DNA of 52,041 bases from Chara braunii (Eukaryota; Streptophyta; Charophyceae; Charales; Characeae). Numbering within the stretch: position 1 is the first letter of the stretch; each line of letters opens with the position of its first letter. The position numbers and the translations under genes were made by a program. The stretch is from positions 101,150 through 153,190 of the forward strand of contig BFEA01000929.1 in NCBI GenBank assembly GCA_003427395.1. The letters are read 5' to 3'. Shown here piece after piece: positions 29,783-42,190 of this stretch. The notes beneath the pieces were generated by a model, which saw nothing but the letters and a program-made list of their open reading frames with translations, was not told the origin of the DNA and did not search any database.

Positions 29783-32011
29783 ATGTTGCAGGACGGCGGC
29801 GCATCGGGTGCTCCCAAGAAGGGCGTGACGCTCGATGACCTCATCGCAGCCATTGATCGGCATAAAAGGAACCCGAGCAATATCCCTAAGATCGATACGT
29901 TCCATTTTTGTGGAGCGAGAGTCTCAGAATGGCTGGAGCGGGTGGAACAAGCTTTGGTCGGGCGGTCGGATGTTGTAAAGTTTCAACGCATTCTCGAGTA
30001 TGTCCTCCACAGCTACCACCAGGAAGTGAAGAAAGTTATAGATGCGGCTCAAGGTTCAAGGACGGAATGCAGAGGAAGTATCGCTTGGGAGATGGATTGT
30101 TGACCACCGCAGACCTTGAGGCAATAAACAAAGAGGATTTTATGACGATAGGGGCCTTTGTTCAGGAATTCAAAAAAGAGGGCGCGAAAGGTCCATGGGA
30201 TTTTTGAGGAGGCATAGTGCGCTATCTTCTTGGGGCTACTCACGGCATCGGACGCCGTCGAGCTGACAAGACATGGAGGCAGTAGCACCAAGCTCACCTG
30301 GACCACTATTGACAGAGGGGTGAAAGTTGGATGTTTGGACTAGGTGGAGCAACGTCAAGTACGCCTGCGAAGGCAGAAGAGAAAGGAGAGAGATGCGACC
30401 GCTTCTGGGACCCTGGGAGTAAAAAGGATTGTCACGGACATACTCGTGCAGCTGGGATATGCGACAGAGCCGGTGGTGCAGAGAAGGGTAGCGATGGTCG
30501 TCCAGGTGAAAGGAAAGGAGCCAGTGGTGGAATAGGCCGTTGAGGAAGAGCTCTGGGAAGAGGAAGAGCCGGTGCCGCAGCACCTGACGAAAGCCCATCG
30601 CAAATTGCGTAACTTGGTGCAGGGCGGACAGAGGTCAAAAAAAGGGTTGGCGGCCCAGGCCCTCGTAGCGGCTCCTCCAAACGTGCCAGCTCCATCATCT
30701 AGTACGGGCCCTTCGCAAGGAGGGGCACCTTTCTATAGACAATGACCCTGGCCGGTGATCAATGCAATTGTACCATGGGGCAGCCCGCCGCCAGTAACCG
30801 GGCCATAAATGAGTATGCCGCCACCCATCTACCCCGCAGCCCAGGCCCAGCCTATGGCCCCGCCACCGTCGCCCGCTCCCAGTTCACAAGGAAGTGTGGC
30901 TGGAGGTGGGAACCAGGGGCAGGGCAACCAAGGCAACGGAGAAAGGGGCGGAGGAAGGGGGAGAGGCAGGAATGGCGGCGGACGGGCAGGACAGTGGAAT
31001 GGTCAAGGCCGGGGGAACCAAGGCCAAGGGTATCAAGGCCAAGGGAGCCAAGGCCAAGGGGATCAGGGAAGTCAGGGATACGGAAGGCCCCGTTTTGACT
31101 GGAGGTCAGCCATCTGCCAACATTGTGACCAGCAAGGCCACACTATAAGGTTTTGTAACATAAGGCGGGAAGACGAGAAGAGCGGGATGATTTCCTCCAC
31201 TATGGACGAGAATTTTTACGATCAGTTTGGGGAGTTCATTAACAGAAGGCTCGAGGGAGTGAGAGCGGAAGCCCAACGAAGGGCAGCAGCCGGGCCGCTA
31301 CCTTCTGCCACATTCAGACTGTGGCAGGAGAAGAAAGGACCATCGGTGGGGATAGAAGAATTCAGGTTATGGCAAGAAAAGGAAGAACCACCGATTGAGG
31401 TACAAAAAGTGGGGAGTGACGAGGAAGTAACTCTAGGACCACGTGGAGGAAGTAAGAGGGAAAAACCCATAATTATTGAATCGGATGACGAGGACGAGGA
31501 GACAAGGATGAAATCGCCGTTCGTCTTACTAGAGAAGATGAAGGACCTACTGGATAAGGTGGGAAGGTACCAACAAAAGTTGGTAGACCTCTGTGAGAAA
31601 GTGAGGGAATGGAAGTCCAGCATCCCCAAGGTATTTTTGTACGACTCCGGCCCGCAGTCAGCGCCTGGGCGACCTGGAGTAAATGTGGTGGGATCGGGCC
31701 CACAATCGGGAGTGATGGGGAGACCCCTCACCCCGCAGGCCCGGCTGGTGCAGGCAGTACGAACGAGAAGTCAAGCCCAGGTCAGTGCTAGCCAAGAGCC
31801 TCCGAGGAAAGAGCCGGAACCGGGAAAAAGGAAAGAGGCCGTGGAACTGGAGGATGACGATGATGAAGAGGAAGAAGACGAGAGGCTGCACCAAGAAGAG
31901 GATCAGAGAGCGGAGCAGCGGGCAAGGAAAAAGGGAACCAGGGAAGAGGTCGAACCGGTCATACGTGACGGAACGCCTAAGAAGAAGAAATACGCGGTTC
32001 AGTTGGAATAA
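29783..32011 (+). pseudogene. gag of the gypsy element (broken)
   Basis: The start ATG at 29783 is shared in position with the second copy (49660). The N-terminal part (DTFHFCGARVSEWLERVEQA) is capsid-like. A 13-bp deletion near 30054 shifts the frame, and a single-base indel near 30172 shifts it again. TAG 30215, TAG 30341, TAG 30533, TGA 30743 and TAA 30806 interrupt what follows. Further on are a Pro-rich and then a Gly/Gln/Arg-rich basic region and one zinc knuckle, CQHCDQQGHTIRFC (CX2CX4HX4C, 31115-31156). The last third is acidic (Glu/Asp runs) and ends at TAA 32009, where the other copy has GAG, so gag and protease were originally continuous. The intact protein would form the virus-like particle. 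Confidence 0.87.
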
Positions 32012-32967
32012 GGATTTGATGTAGAGAGAGTAATCGACCGGCTGCTGGAAGGGCATAACGATTTCATGACCCTGAAGGAAATCCTAGCGTCGGCCCCGCG
32101 GCTCCGTGATGAATTGAAGGGGAGGTTGTCGCGGCGCCTAGTGCCGAATGTCCATCTGGGTACGATCCTGCCCAAGGAGGCTGAGTGGGCGGAGTCGGGA
32201 ACGAAGATGGACTGGAAGTTCGTAGCCTGCGGCACGGTGGATTTGGTGGTAAAGGGTTCCAAGTGCGCAGCAATGGTGGACACTGGGGCGGAGATGAACA
32301 TTATTCGGGAGGCGGACGCGATCAGATTCGGGCTGGATATAGACCGTTCTGACTGCGGTATTCTGCACGGAGCCAGCTGCAAGGCCGCATTTTGTGGGAC
32401 AGCCTCGAATGTACTCATCGAGGTTGGAAAGGTGAAGGCCCGGACTTGCTTCTTCATCATGTCGGCCGTGGATCATGAGATCCTCCTGGGAGGTCATTCC
32501 TAAGCAGGACGGAGACAGTGATATTTAATAAGCATGACGGAACGTTAATTCTCCACCTATGCGACCCTGCCTGCGGGAATTACGAAATAATTACCTGCAG
32601 AAACACAGGGCCAAGGAGTATAAGGAACCGGCCCAATCCAGGATCGTTCACAATCGAAGAGTCGGAAGGTGAGCGCCGGAGGCTCCGGGCAGAGCCCGAA
32701 GCAGGAGAGAGGGTGGAAGCATTTTCCCTCAGCCTGTCGGATGTCGAGAAAGCCATGAACTTGGTGGCCGCGTATGAAATGGCAGATCCGGATGCCATCC
32801 TGGCCTTGAGGGAGCAAGTTCTGGAATGCCCCGAGGGAGGAAGACCGGAGTTGGTATATCGTCTTCTGGACAGCGGGAGGAACCCCGCATCAGTGCAAGC
32901 GCAATCTGTGAGCCGACCTTTTTTAGGAGACGGCTCAAGCAGGGTTCCCAAAGGCGGTACAAGACGG
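32012..32967 (+). pseudogene. Protease region of gag-pol (broken)
   Basis: It continues the gag frame after the stop at 32009. The aspartic protease active site is AAMVDTGAEMNII (D-T-G-A at 32279-32290), with a downstream hydrophobic LLGG motif. A one-base deletion near 32493 moves the reading frame (GHS-stop in one frame, SFLSRTET in the next). The second frame continues through IFNKHDGTLILHLCDPACG to about 32910, where another indel leads into the RT frame. The enzyme would cut the polyprotein. It is too damaged here to work. Confidence 0.8.
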
Positions 32968-35900
32968 TAGACAAGAAGTGCCGCCAGGTTCCCGTCCTCG
33001 TTATGGAAGACGAGGAAGCATACTACGAGAGGGAACGAGGGTTGATACGGCGAATGAAGCAGAGTGCTCTAGCAGGACCATGCCGTATCAACGAAGGGAA
33101 TGAGGAGAAGTTGATTATAGGAGAACCCGACTTCCTGCTGCCTCAGGAACGAACATTGATGGTGAAGTTGATGAAGAGGAGGCATCGCGCCTATGCGTTT
33201 AGTGACGAGGAGCGTGGCAGGCTGGATGTGGACAAAATACCTATAATCCGCATCCACACCGTGCCACACGAGCCTTGGAACATGAGAGGGGCGCGATATC
33301 CTAATCCTAACGAGGAAAAGAAGGTGGTGGATTACCTCGACGGCAAGATACTTACGCACGTCGCCGACTATTCGAGTGGACCGTATGCATCCCCGTGGTT
33401 CTGCTTCATCAAGCCTAACGGGACGCTGCGGTGGGTGCAGGACTTGCAGAGGCTGAATGAGGTGACCGTGCGGGATGCTGGAGGATTGCCCAATGCGGAC
33501 ACGCTGTCGGAATCCTGTGCTGGAAGGCCTATAATCTCACTTATAGACCTTTACTCAGGATATGATAATTTTCCAGGCTACCCGCCGGACAGGCCAGTGA
33601 CGGCTATGCACACCCCTCGAGGACTAATCCACATGAACGTGGCTCCACAGGGGTGGACCAACGCGGTAGCAATGGTCCAACAGGCCATGATTCAGGCTAT
33701 GCAGTCAGTCAGCCCCCATATCACGCAACCATACATCGACGATTTGGCGGTGAAGGGGCCGGCAGTGAAGGAGAGCGACAAAGTCTCGCCTGGGGTAAGG
33801 CGTTTTGTTTGGGAGCACATCCAGGACCTCGAAAAGGTCCTGAGCCTCCTCGAGGAGTATAACCTCACGGCGAGCGGGGCCAAATCCACACGCTGCATAA
33901 GGGAAGCGACTATCTTGGGGTTCGTCTGCAGCGAGAAGGGCCGAAGGCCGGATGTGAAGAAGACGGAAAAGATTACTGAGTGACCAGTTCCTTTCCACTC
34001 AATAACTGATGTCAGGAGATTCCTTGGTACGTGTGGATTTTGGAGGGCCTTCGTCAAGAACTTTGCCGCTAAGACTGAACACCTGAGGAAGTTAGTTCGT
34101 CAGGATCAGGAATGGGTTTGGGTTGAAGAGCAAGAAGAGGTGATGGCCAGAATGAAGGAGGAATTTCGAGAAGGAGGGTTGGTGTTAGGAGCGCCAGATT
34201 ATGATGCCATGGAGACGCCACCCTTTATTGTCGAAACGGATGTGGGGCCGACTGCCTTAGGGGAAGTTCAAATTCAGGCAGACATACAAGGAAAGGAAAG
34301 ACCCTTGAGATTTGAGAGCCGGACTCTCTGTACAACCGAGAGGAACTACTCTCAGTTCAAGAGGGAGACTCTTGCAGTCCTCTACTGTCTGCGGATCTTC
34401 CGAAACTACATCTTCGGCAGGAGGTTTATTTTGAGAGTGGACCCAACCGCCCTGACCTACTCTCTAAGGAGTTACGTTCCATCGGATCCGACGGTTGCCA
34501 GATGGCTGACGTACATCAAGATGTTTAACTTCGAGTTGGAGCGAATTCCTGGCAGTAGGAACCGGGCAGACGGACTAAGTCGGATCAACTGGGATAAACA
34601 GGAAGGGGAGGCGGTGGAGAATACGCCCCCAGATGATGGATTTCTGGATCAAGAGGAAGATGTTCATCTCCATATTAACAAATGGTCGCCGCGAGTGCCC
34701 GACTATATAGGCTATCCAATCTGGCAAGCGCCGAGTGGGTATGAACGGAGGGCCGAGCTAGTCCTCAAACCCTTTGAAGAAGAGGATCCCTGGGGTGGTA
34801 AGGATGTTCAGTGGATGATAGAGTTGGCGCTGGCCAGTTCGCATAGTCTGGTGGAGGACATGAGGACAATCGAGGAAGGACTAGGCCACGTAGAACAGCA
34901 TGAGGATTTGATGGGAGGAATGTATCTCCTCGTGAACACATTATTGCAGGAAAGCCTCAACCAGTCAGGCTCCTTGAACCCGGCAGAGAATGTGGACGAA
35001 GTGCCCGACAGCCAGGACGACGAATTCGAGGAGGAAAAGATTAAGGAGGCCTTTCGTGCAGAGGAGTATGACAGGATCTACCTAGAGCTGGGGCTTCTTT
35101 TGTCTTGTGATATGCGGCTAACGGATGCGAGCGATAGGGCTCAGAGGATGCTGCAGCGCTACTTAGTGCGAGACGGCCACCTTTTCGTGAGAAGGGAAGT
35201 GGGGAATCCCAGGAGAGTCGTCTGCGGTAGGAACCGTCAGATTGACGTCATAGCAGTGCTTCATGACGACATTGCAGGAGGGCATCGAGGGGTACATGCC
35301 ACATATGCCAAAATAAGTGAGCTGTACTACTGGGATGGGATGATGGACATGATCGGGAAGTTCTGCCGATCTTGCGTACCCTACCAGGAAAGATCCCGTT
35401 TAACGCGAGGAGAGCCGCTGCATCCAAGGCTAGAGCGAGAAGTGGGGGTTGTAGTGCATCTCGACCTGCTTTTCTTGCCGCTTGGGGATTAGTGCTATAA
35501 CTACATCTTCGATGCGCGCGATAATCTGTCTGGCTTCGTAGATGGACGTGCCATTCGTACCAAGACTGATTCAGTCTTGGTTAGCTGCATCGAGGAGTAA
35601 TAGCTGCATTATCCTTTCGTCAGGGAATTCCTAATAGACAGGGAATCGAAGTTTACCTGCGAGGAGGTGCAGGAGTTGCTATCAAGGTATGGTTTAGTAG
35701 GTAACTACACCACGGTCGCGCACCCCCAGGCGAACGCTCCGGTAGAAAGAGGACATAGTACCATTACGAACCTCCTGGCTAAATAGACCGAGGGTAGACC
35801 TAATCAGTGGCCAAGGTATCTGAGGGCAACTCTCTTCGTCGAGAACATTACAGTAAAAAGATCCACCAAGTATGCGCCGGCGACTTTGTGGTACGGAAGG

Positions 35901-36332
35901 CACACCACCTTCCCTATTGAAAGCTTTCTCAAGACTTGGAGGCGCCAGGATCTGGAAGTCAACTTGTCCTTTGAGGAACTGCACGACATTCGGGCGCGAC
36001 AGGTAGGAGCGATAGAGGAAAGGATCCAGGAGGCGTCCGATCAGGTGGCGAGAAGCCGCATGGATGATAAGGCTCGATGGGATCAGTCTGCGCGGGTGAG
36101 GAAAGTACCTTTGTCAGTCGGGGACATTGTACTCTTGTACGATTCATCGTTGGAAAAGCAATGGTCCAGGAAGCTCGATAAGAGGTGGTTAGGTCTTTAC
36201 CGGATCGTACGGGTTGGAGACTTCGGAGCGTATCAGATTGAGAAGCTGAATGAGACTGAGTGGAAGGATTGGGTATTTGGAACGCGATTGAAGAAATTTG
36301 TGGCGAGAGAAGAGGAAAGAAAGATGATCTGA
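32826..36332 (+). pseudogene. RT, RNase H and integrase (gypsy pol, broken)
   Basis: A single frame of about 1,170 codons with stops at TGA 33981, TAG 35490, TAA 35598, TAG 35601 and TAG 35784. The reverse transcriptase shows PYASPWFCFIKPNGTLRWVQ, SLIDLYSGYD and the catalytic YIDD (33732-33743). RNase H follows with VETDVGPTALG, RETLAVLYCL and RVDPTAL. The integrase has an HHCC-type region (HDDIAGGHRG then CRSC), core residues in HLDLLF, IDRES and VERGH, and a C-terminal SH3-like part (VGDIVLLYDSSLEKQWSRKL). The order RT-RH-INT is that of Ty3/gypsy. Two stops (33981 and 35784) sit where a Trp is expected, as if TGG had mutated. Confidence 0.92.
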
Positions 36333-36449
36333 CTGCCTTTAGAATAAGAGCGATAGGGTGTATAGGTCAGATAGGACGTATGCTGCATGAGTGTGGTCTG
36401 GTCTGAGCTTGCTTTGGTTATCACCTGTTTGTTTACCCCAATGTGTGCT

Positions 36450-36474
36450 TGTTGTCTCCTTTGCCTGTTGTGCA
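36450..36474 (+). promoter_or_regulatory. Candidate 3' splice site before the second gag-like ORF
   Basis: A T-rich stretch ends TTTGCCTGTTGTGCAG at 36474, 24 bases before the ATG at 36498. A similar TTTTTCTCTTGTCAG precedes gag in the second copy (49612-49632). The pairing of acceptor-like sites with ORF starts suggests subgenomic spliced transcripts. The donor is unknown. Confidence 0.35.
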
Positions 36475-36497
36475 GGTCTGACTTTACGAAGACAGTC

Positions 36498-39147
36498 ATG
36501 CCAAGAAGAGGGAAGGGGACACGGCCGCCTCGGAGGCCGTTGGGCGCATCAGGAGGATATGAGCGGCATGGACCTCGCCATCGAGAGAGTACTCCGGTGT
36601 ACGATAATGGGGACATCGAGCTATTCCTGGACAGTTTCTAGGAGCTCGCGAGGCGTATGGGCTGGACCGTGGCCCAAGCGATTGAGAGACTGAGGGGAGT
36701 CGGCAGATTCGAGGAGCCTGTCGCGCGGATCCGTAGGGTGGCGACGGCGAGGTCGGAGGCGGAGTTGAGGATGCAGGAGCTGCGACCCTCGCCTGTGGGA
36801 CCAGATGGCAGGCCGATCCGCCTAGAGATCGGAAATGCGGCAGACTTTATCCCTGCTTTCGAGTGGTTCATGCAGGGGCAGGGTACGCCAAGAGATGAGT
36901 GGGCGAGGACGTTACCCCTCTGGACAAGAAAGGCGGAGAGGCCACTGGCTAGGCAGGTCAGAGACATGGCCCGGGACTGGGAGAGCTGCAGGGCACATTT
37001 GAGAGAGACCTTTCGACTGCCAAAGCTCCCTCAGCCCAGAATTGAGAGGCGTCAGAGGAGTCAGAGGCAGAGGGACCCTGAGCCTAGGGAGGCGAGCCTG
37101 TCGCGAGGAGGACGAAAGGCCCTAGCTAGGAGAGAGGAGGAGCCGGAGCCAGAGGCAGGGAAGCAAGAGGCTTATCCTAATGTGGGCTGGGACCAGTGGA
37201 GTTCCATCGTTTTACCGAGGGTGGATCGAGGAGGTCGCCACTGCGCACACAGGAGGAGGCGTCGACATCTGAGGGGCCTTTGAGAGAGTTGGAGGCGCAT
37301 CCGGACGTCTCTCGATGGGGAGCGTCGCCTCAAGGCGAGGAGCGTGAAGGACAGGCAGAGGAGGTACCACGAGAGGAGGTGCCACATGTGTGGCACCACG
37401 TGAGGAGATGCCACGAGAGGAGGTCCGGGATACTCAGCGAGAGAGGGGGCTGGGCGATGAGGGGAGACATGTAGGGAAGGAAGTGATAGAGGTTGGAGAG
37501 GACACGCCCCCTCAGACGCCAGCAGTGGGCTTGAGACTGGGGGATGCACCAGGGAGCACGCGCCAGGCAGGAGAGGAGTTGCAGAGAGAAGAGGCCCCAT
37601 TGCCTTTATCAGGAAAGGCTCCTTCGCCAGAGACGAGGGCAGAAAGAAGGAAAAAGAAGGCAGCTGTAAGGAGAGAAGCCTTGACCCTGATTGACAGGCA
37701 CCTAGCAGCTCATGCCTTGGAGCACCCAGACCTGGAGGAGCCAGCACCTGCAGAGCCGCGCCAGGAGCCGTGCCAGCCCGAGAAGGAGGTTGAGGTAGAG
37801 ATCCCGAAGAGGGTCGACCTCCGCACGAGGGAAAGGGCGCCAACTGGAGAGACGGCGGAAGAAAAATGGGCGAGAAGAACCGAGAGGATAAAAGAAATAT
37901 GGCAAGACAGGCAGAGGTTGGAGGCGGCGGGGGCACTTCCGGAGCAGCAGCAGGAAAGGCAGAGATTGGAGGCAGCAAGCGCACTCCTGGTTCACCCACC
38001 CAGCAAGCCAGCTAAGGCCCCGGAGATCCCAGAGATGTGGAGGGACTTTTGGGAGCAGAGAGGAGAGGAGCTTCCTTCGCCAACCAGAGTGGGGTTTGGG
38101 GTAGCAAGGAAGGCGGAGGAAAGGTTGGATCGCAAAATCAAGTTCCTGGCCATAATGACTTTTGACCGGCATATATTATTGGTGAGTGATCTGGCAGGGA
38201 AGAAGATGAAGGAAGAATGCCATGGAGTACGCCTGGAGGCTATGAAGGTGGAAACCCAGGAACTCAGGGCATTGGTGGTCAGTCAGGCAGCTATCATCGA
38301 GACCCTGAGGCAACAATCTCAAGGAAAGGTGGACAAGCCAGAGAGTAGCCGACAGGGAAAGCGGAGGCAGCCAGGACATGGGCTGCCAGGACAACCATCT
38401 GTAGCAGAGCCTCGCCATGAGCCACCTATGGGGAGAGTTATCCTGGAGCCAGAGGCGACGAGAGCCAAGAGGGAGGCAGAAAGAGAGGCCTTCGAGTTCA
38501 GAGTCCCTACTGAGCTCACGACATTACCTATAGCAGCGGCGGCTTAAGTCATGCCTTTAGAAGATGAGGAGAGGTTACCACCATCCAGCAGTGAGCCAGC
38601 TCAGGGCTAAGCAGAGGGGACCATGGGCGTGCTTCTTGAGGCAGTGCATACTATGCAGGAGGAGGCGAGTTTGTTTTGGCCAAAGCAGAGGATAGAGGAG
38701 CCTCTTGAGAGAGAGATGGGGATTGAGATAGAGGGTGTCATCGAGAGGGGGCTCCAGAGGTTGGGCACGCCTGAGTACGGGCCAAAGGAGATTGAGGATC
38801 GACCAGGGCCGAGTACCTAGGAGGTGGAGACAGGAGAGGAACATTTGGATATGCCTTAGAGCCATGAGCTAAGCAGGGAGGCCAGCGAAGCACCATCATC
38901 GCCGAAGTCTAAGAGAGGAAAGAAAAGGTCCACAAAGTGGTTCGATACCTCCTGCTTCTTTTGTACAAAGGAGCGGCATCGAACCTTGCAATGTCCTAAG
39001 TTCTTAAAGGACAAGGCTGAAGGGAAGGTTACAGAGGAGGGAGGTAGGATGTATGATAGACAGGGCAGGAGAGTGGAGAGATCGGTACACGGGGGTAGGG
39101 CTTTGCTATATAGGCAAAACTTGGAGGATATGAGCGACCAGGACTGA
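36498..39147 (+). pseudogene. Second gag-like ORF downstream of pol (broken)
   Basis: It starts 166 bp after pol. The N-terminal frame (36498-37281, TAG at 36639) has a basic start, then a capsid-like block with FIPAFEWFM, LPLWTRKAERPLARQV and WESCRAHLRETF. Two frame changes near 37.2-37.4 kb lead to a long Glu/Arg-rich coiled-coil-like region (37390-38547). In the same frame, beyond TAA 38545, TAA 38608, TAG 38818 and TAG 38857, a zinc knuckle CFFCTKERHRTLQC (38953-38994) and a conserved-looking tail end at TGA 39145. Capsid-like fold plus CCHC is a gag layout. It differs from the gag at 29783. It may be an extra ORF of this element or a captured gag. Confidence 0.72.
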
Positions 39148-40668
39148 GTTACCTATATGGTTGACATGTTGCGTATAGGACTAGAGTTAGGATTGGATGA
39201 CATCCTGTAGACCTAGGTGTTGTTTGCTTTTATCGGGCAGTTTGGGTTGGGTTTTTGTTGAATCTGCCATCTTGAGGACCAGGACATGATAGATGAAGCG
39301 TGTGCATACCTAGGTGGCCTACACCCTGATCTTCGAGAGACAGACCCAACTTGTACTTTCAGGAGGATACATGGGTGAAAGTGGATTTGAGTGAGTTCAG
39401 TGAGTCGCAGTGTGGAGACCTTTTTGTACGGGATATTTTATCCCTGAGTGTATACTATATCGAGACCCTTTGTTGGGGACTACTTGCTGTGTATGACGAT
39501 CGCTCTCACACTCACTCGTGTGAACTTGGCATGATGGATAATGGTTTGGTGTGAAATATGCGCGAGAAAATAATTGATGTATCTTGTACCTTATAAATTT
39601 GGATGAATGTGAACTGTCTACTCGTTGGTATACTCGTGCGATCTGCCCCTGGGCAGGTGATAGGGCCGAGTATAAGGAGAGGAAGCGCAGTCTGTTTTGT
39701 GAAGATGCTTTGCTGTTAAGTTGTGCAGAAGGCCCACAAGTTGGTCTTTTTATAGGGATCATATGATGAGTGGGACACCTGTGAATGGAAAGGTTGTCCA
39801 TTATCTATTTGGAATACGCATCTTCAGAGAGGAAAGATGTGTTAAAGAGAAAGTCGCGAGAGAGTTCATCCTAGCGAGAGAGGGATGACTGAGAGACCTA
39901 TTAAAGTAAGACCTCCTCTATAAATAATGTGGTTAATAAGATTGATAAGTGGAAGGCTGACTTTGAGTAATAAAAGACTGACGAGAGGGACCAGACTTTG
40001 TTTGACTATTGGTCGAATTCTTGGATGTCGCAAAATGGTGTGCTTTAAGAAATGTCATCAAGATGTGTGACCTTCTTGCTCTGATCAAGCTGGGAGGTCA
40101 CGACCTTGTGAACCGGGCGGTCGTTTTGTTTTGTGACTGTGGAGAGGTTGTCGTGCTTCCTCTGTGTTGTCCCACAGAGGGACTGGTAAATACCTTTGTG
40201 TGCGACATGTCTATGCGTAGTCCCGCAGTAGGCTTGTATTGCTGCGACACACCGTCCGGCCACTTGTGCTAATCTTGGACATTTATAAGAGACCCAGCTA
40301 GGGGTCAACCCGCGAAGACACTACCGCTGAAATAACAATGCGGTGGGCCATAGATCTGGAATGGTCACCCAGACTATGGTGGGGCAAGATAGAGACCTAG
40401 TCTTCCTATACTAGACTACAGGGAGGTTTATGTGGGGATTTATACGGTATATTTATATGTGCTTAATGTGAAGTTTTTAGATAGGCGAGAAAATGCCTTC
40501 AAAGGTCTCGGTTAGGGCCCGCGCACCTAGTCAGACCTCGGTTCCATGGGAAGGGTTGGGGGCATACAACAAGGAGCCAGCGGTTGTCTAGGGCACAGGG
40601 AAGATGACAGTAATAGATCCAATGAAACTTATGTTGTAGTACAGTGAGGAGTACCCCGACGTCTGAGC
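39148..40668. other. Non-coding part of the element's 3' region
   Basis: No gene is seen. The only open frames are short and without motifs. Composition is unremarkable, with a few short dyads (for example GTGTGACC...GGTCAC near 40066). Confidence 0.5.
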
Positions 40669-40707
40669 GTCAGGATGGCAGAGACCCGGGTTGGAATCCT
40701 GGCAGCA
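40669..40707 (+). pseudogene. tRNA-Leu-like remnant lacking the anticodon region
   Basis: GTCAGGATGGCAGAG resembles the 5' end of plant tRNA-Leu (GTCAGGATGGCCGAG, from memory). It is followed at once by GGGTTGGAATCC, a B-box-like T arm, so about 40 bases of a tRNA would be missing. It could be chance. Confidence 0.3.
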
Positions 40708-41977
40708 TAAGGTTGTGTTTGGCATGAATTATTGGAGGCCTCAACCTTGGGTCTGTCAGTAAATCGGATTGGTACCCTGCTTGTCAGCACTTTTGGGATT
40801 GTGGTTGAATTGATAGTTTTTTATCTTGCGAAGCGACGGGGACGTCGCTTGATATGGTCCGGTAAGATGTCGGAGCGAATACCCTTACAAGGGTATCCGC
40901 CCTGTTTTTTTGCAAGCAACAGAAAATAGTTGGTTTAAAGTTTAGGCATACCTCGCTAAGCGCGAGTAGATCTGCAATTTACGTCGATTAGGTGGTTGAA
41001 TAAAGTAAAGAGTGCGTGGGCTCGCAGGCTTGAGGCGCGCGTGATTCTATCGTTGATTATAAAGCCGGCGCAGACGCCGGTCGGTTTGTCCCTATTTTTG
41101 TCTTTATTTATTTATTTTTTTTTATTTTTTATTTTTTTTTCTGACTACGTTAGGATTTAAGGGTATTTCTTCCTGGTTGGTACGACTGACTGAAATACGC
41201 ATGCTTGCGGAGGACGACCTCGGCGGCGGCGACGGCAGCGACAGTGTGACTGCTGTAGGTTTGGCACGTGGAGTGGCGCGAGTGGCGGTCGTGGTACAGT
41301 TTAGTAAGCCGACGCAGACATTGGGCGGGCGCGCGCACGGTTGTAGGCAGAGATGAGGCTCAGGCCAATTTCCTTGGTCCTGGGTGTAGGCGCCGCACCG
41401 CCTCGTATGGCTCTCCGCGGATATAGGTCTCGAGTTTGGGCATAGCCCTATAGGTTGCGATACTGGGTTACTGCTACGGAGGTTCGGGGATCGAGGCCGA
41501 CTGCATCGACGCGGCGGCAGCAGAGCGGCGTGGAGGAGACCCAGGGTTTGAGGGCCCGACGGGGCAGTCCCCTTCTGGTTTTGTCAATAGGTACGATCTG
41601 TAGGGCCGCCCGTTGATTTCCCCGTTCCACTTTTACTATTTTCATCTTTTAAATCTATTTTTGTCTTACTTGCGTCCTGTTCTGGGGCGCGATATTGGGC
41701 CCAACGCCGGCTCACGTGGGGCATGTTGTATTTGCGGGGTCGCCTGAAGTGCAATTACAAACTGTTTTCGTGGCTGCACCGGAGCCGCCCCCTGTTTTGC
41801 CTTGGGACGCGGTGTCGTGGGTGGTACGGGACCCGAGAGCTTAGCTCAGTGGGTACACCCATAAACTGAGGGATACAGACCGCTATCCGAATCTAGACGA
41901 TGGAACTTGATGAGCCAAACCCAATATTCTGAATTGCCTGGGGGCCGGGACTGCTTGATCCCGCGGCCTTGGCGTCC

Positions 41978-42040
41978 GTCCTTCGGGACATCCATTAAAA
42001 TTGGAACGATACAGGATAGATTAGTTTGGCCCTGCCTGAG
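41978..42040 (+). pseudogene. U6 snRNA-derived sequence (5' half)
   Basis: GTCCTTCGGGACATCCATTA, then AAATTGGAACGATACAGG and GATTAG closely follow the first 50 nt of U6. Beyond GGCCCTGCC it no longer matches. It corresponds to the 15977-16044 segment of the inverted copy. Its 5' stem-loop is intact. Confidence 0.82.
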
Positions 42041-42190
42041 GGGGATACTCTCATACCAGGAGGAGGCCCGACAGTCGGACGCCTTTTGCTCCTTGGCACT
42101 CGAGTACCTGTCGGGCCGCAGGGCCTGGGAATGTTAAAGTTATGCGCATGAATCTGGAAGAGGAGTCGGGCCAAGAGAGGATGCGAGAGA

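Noticed and set aside
29783-39147. A recoded genetic code with TAG/TAA as sense codons
   Set aside because: TGA and TAA stops and frameshifts are also present, and the other copy often has CAG, TGG, CGA, TAC or GAG at the same place. Mutational decay explains this better.
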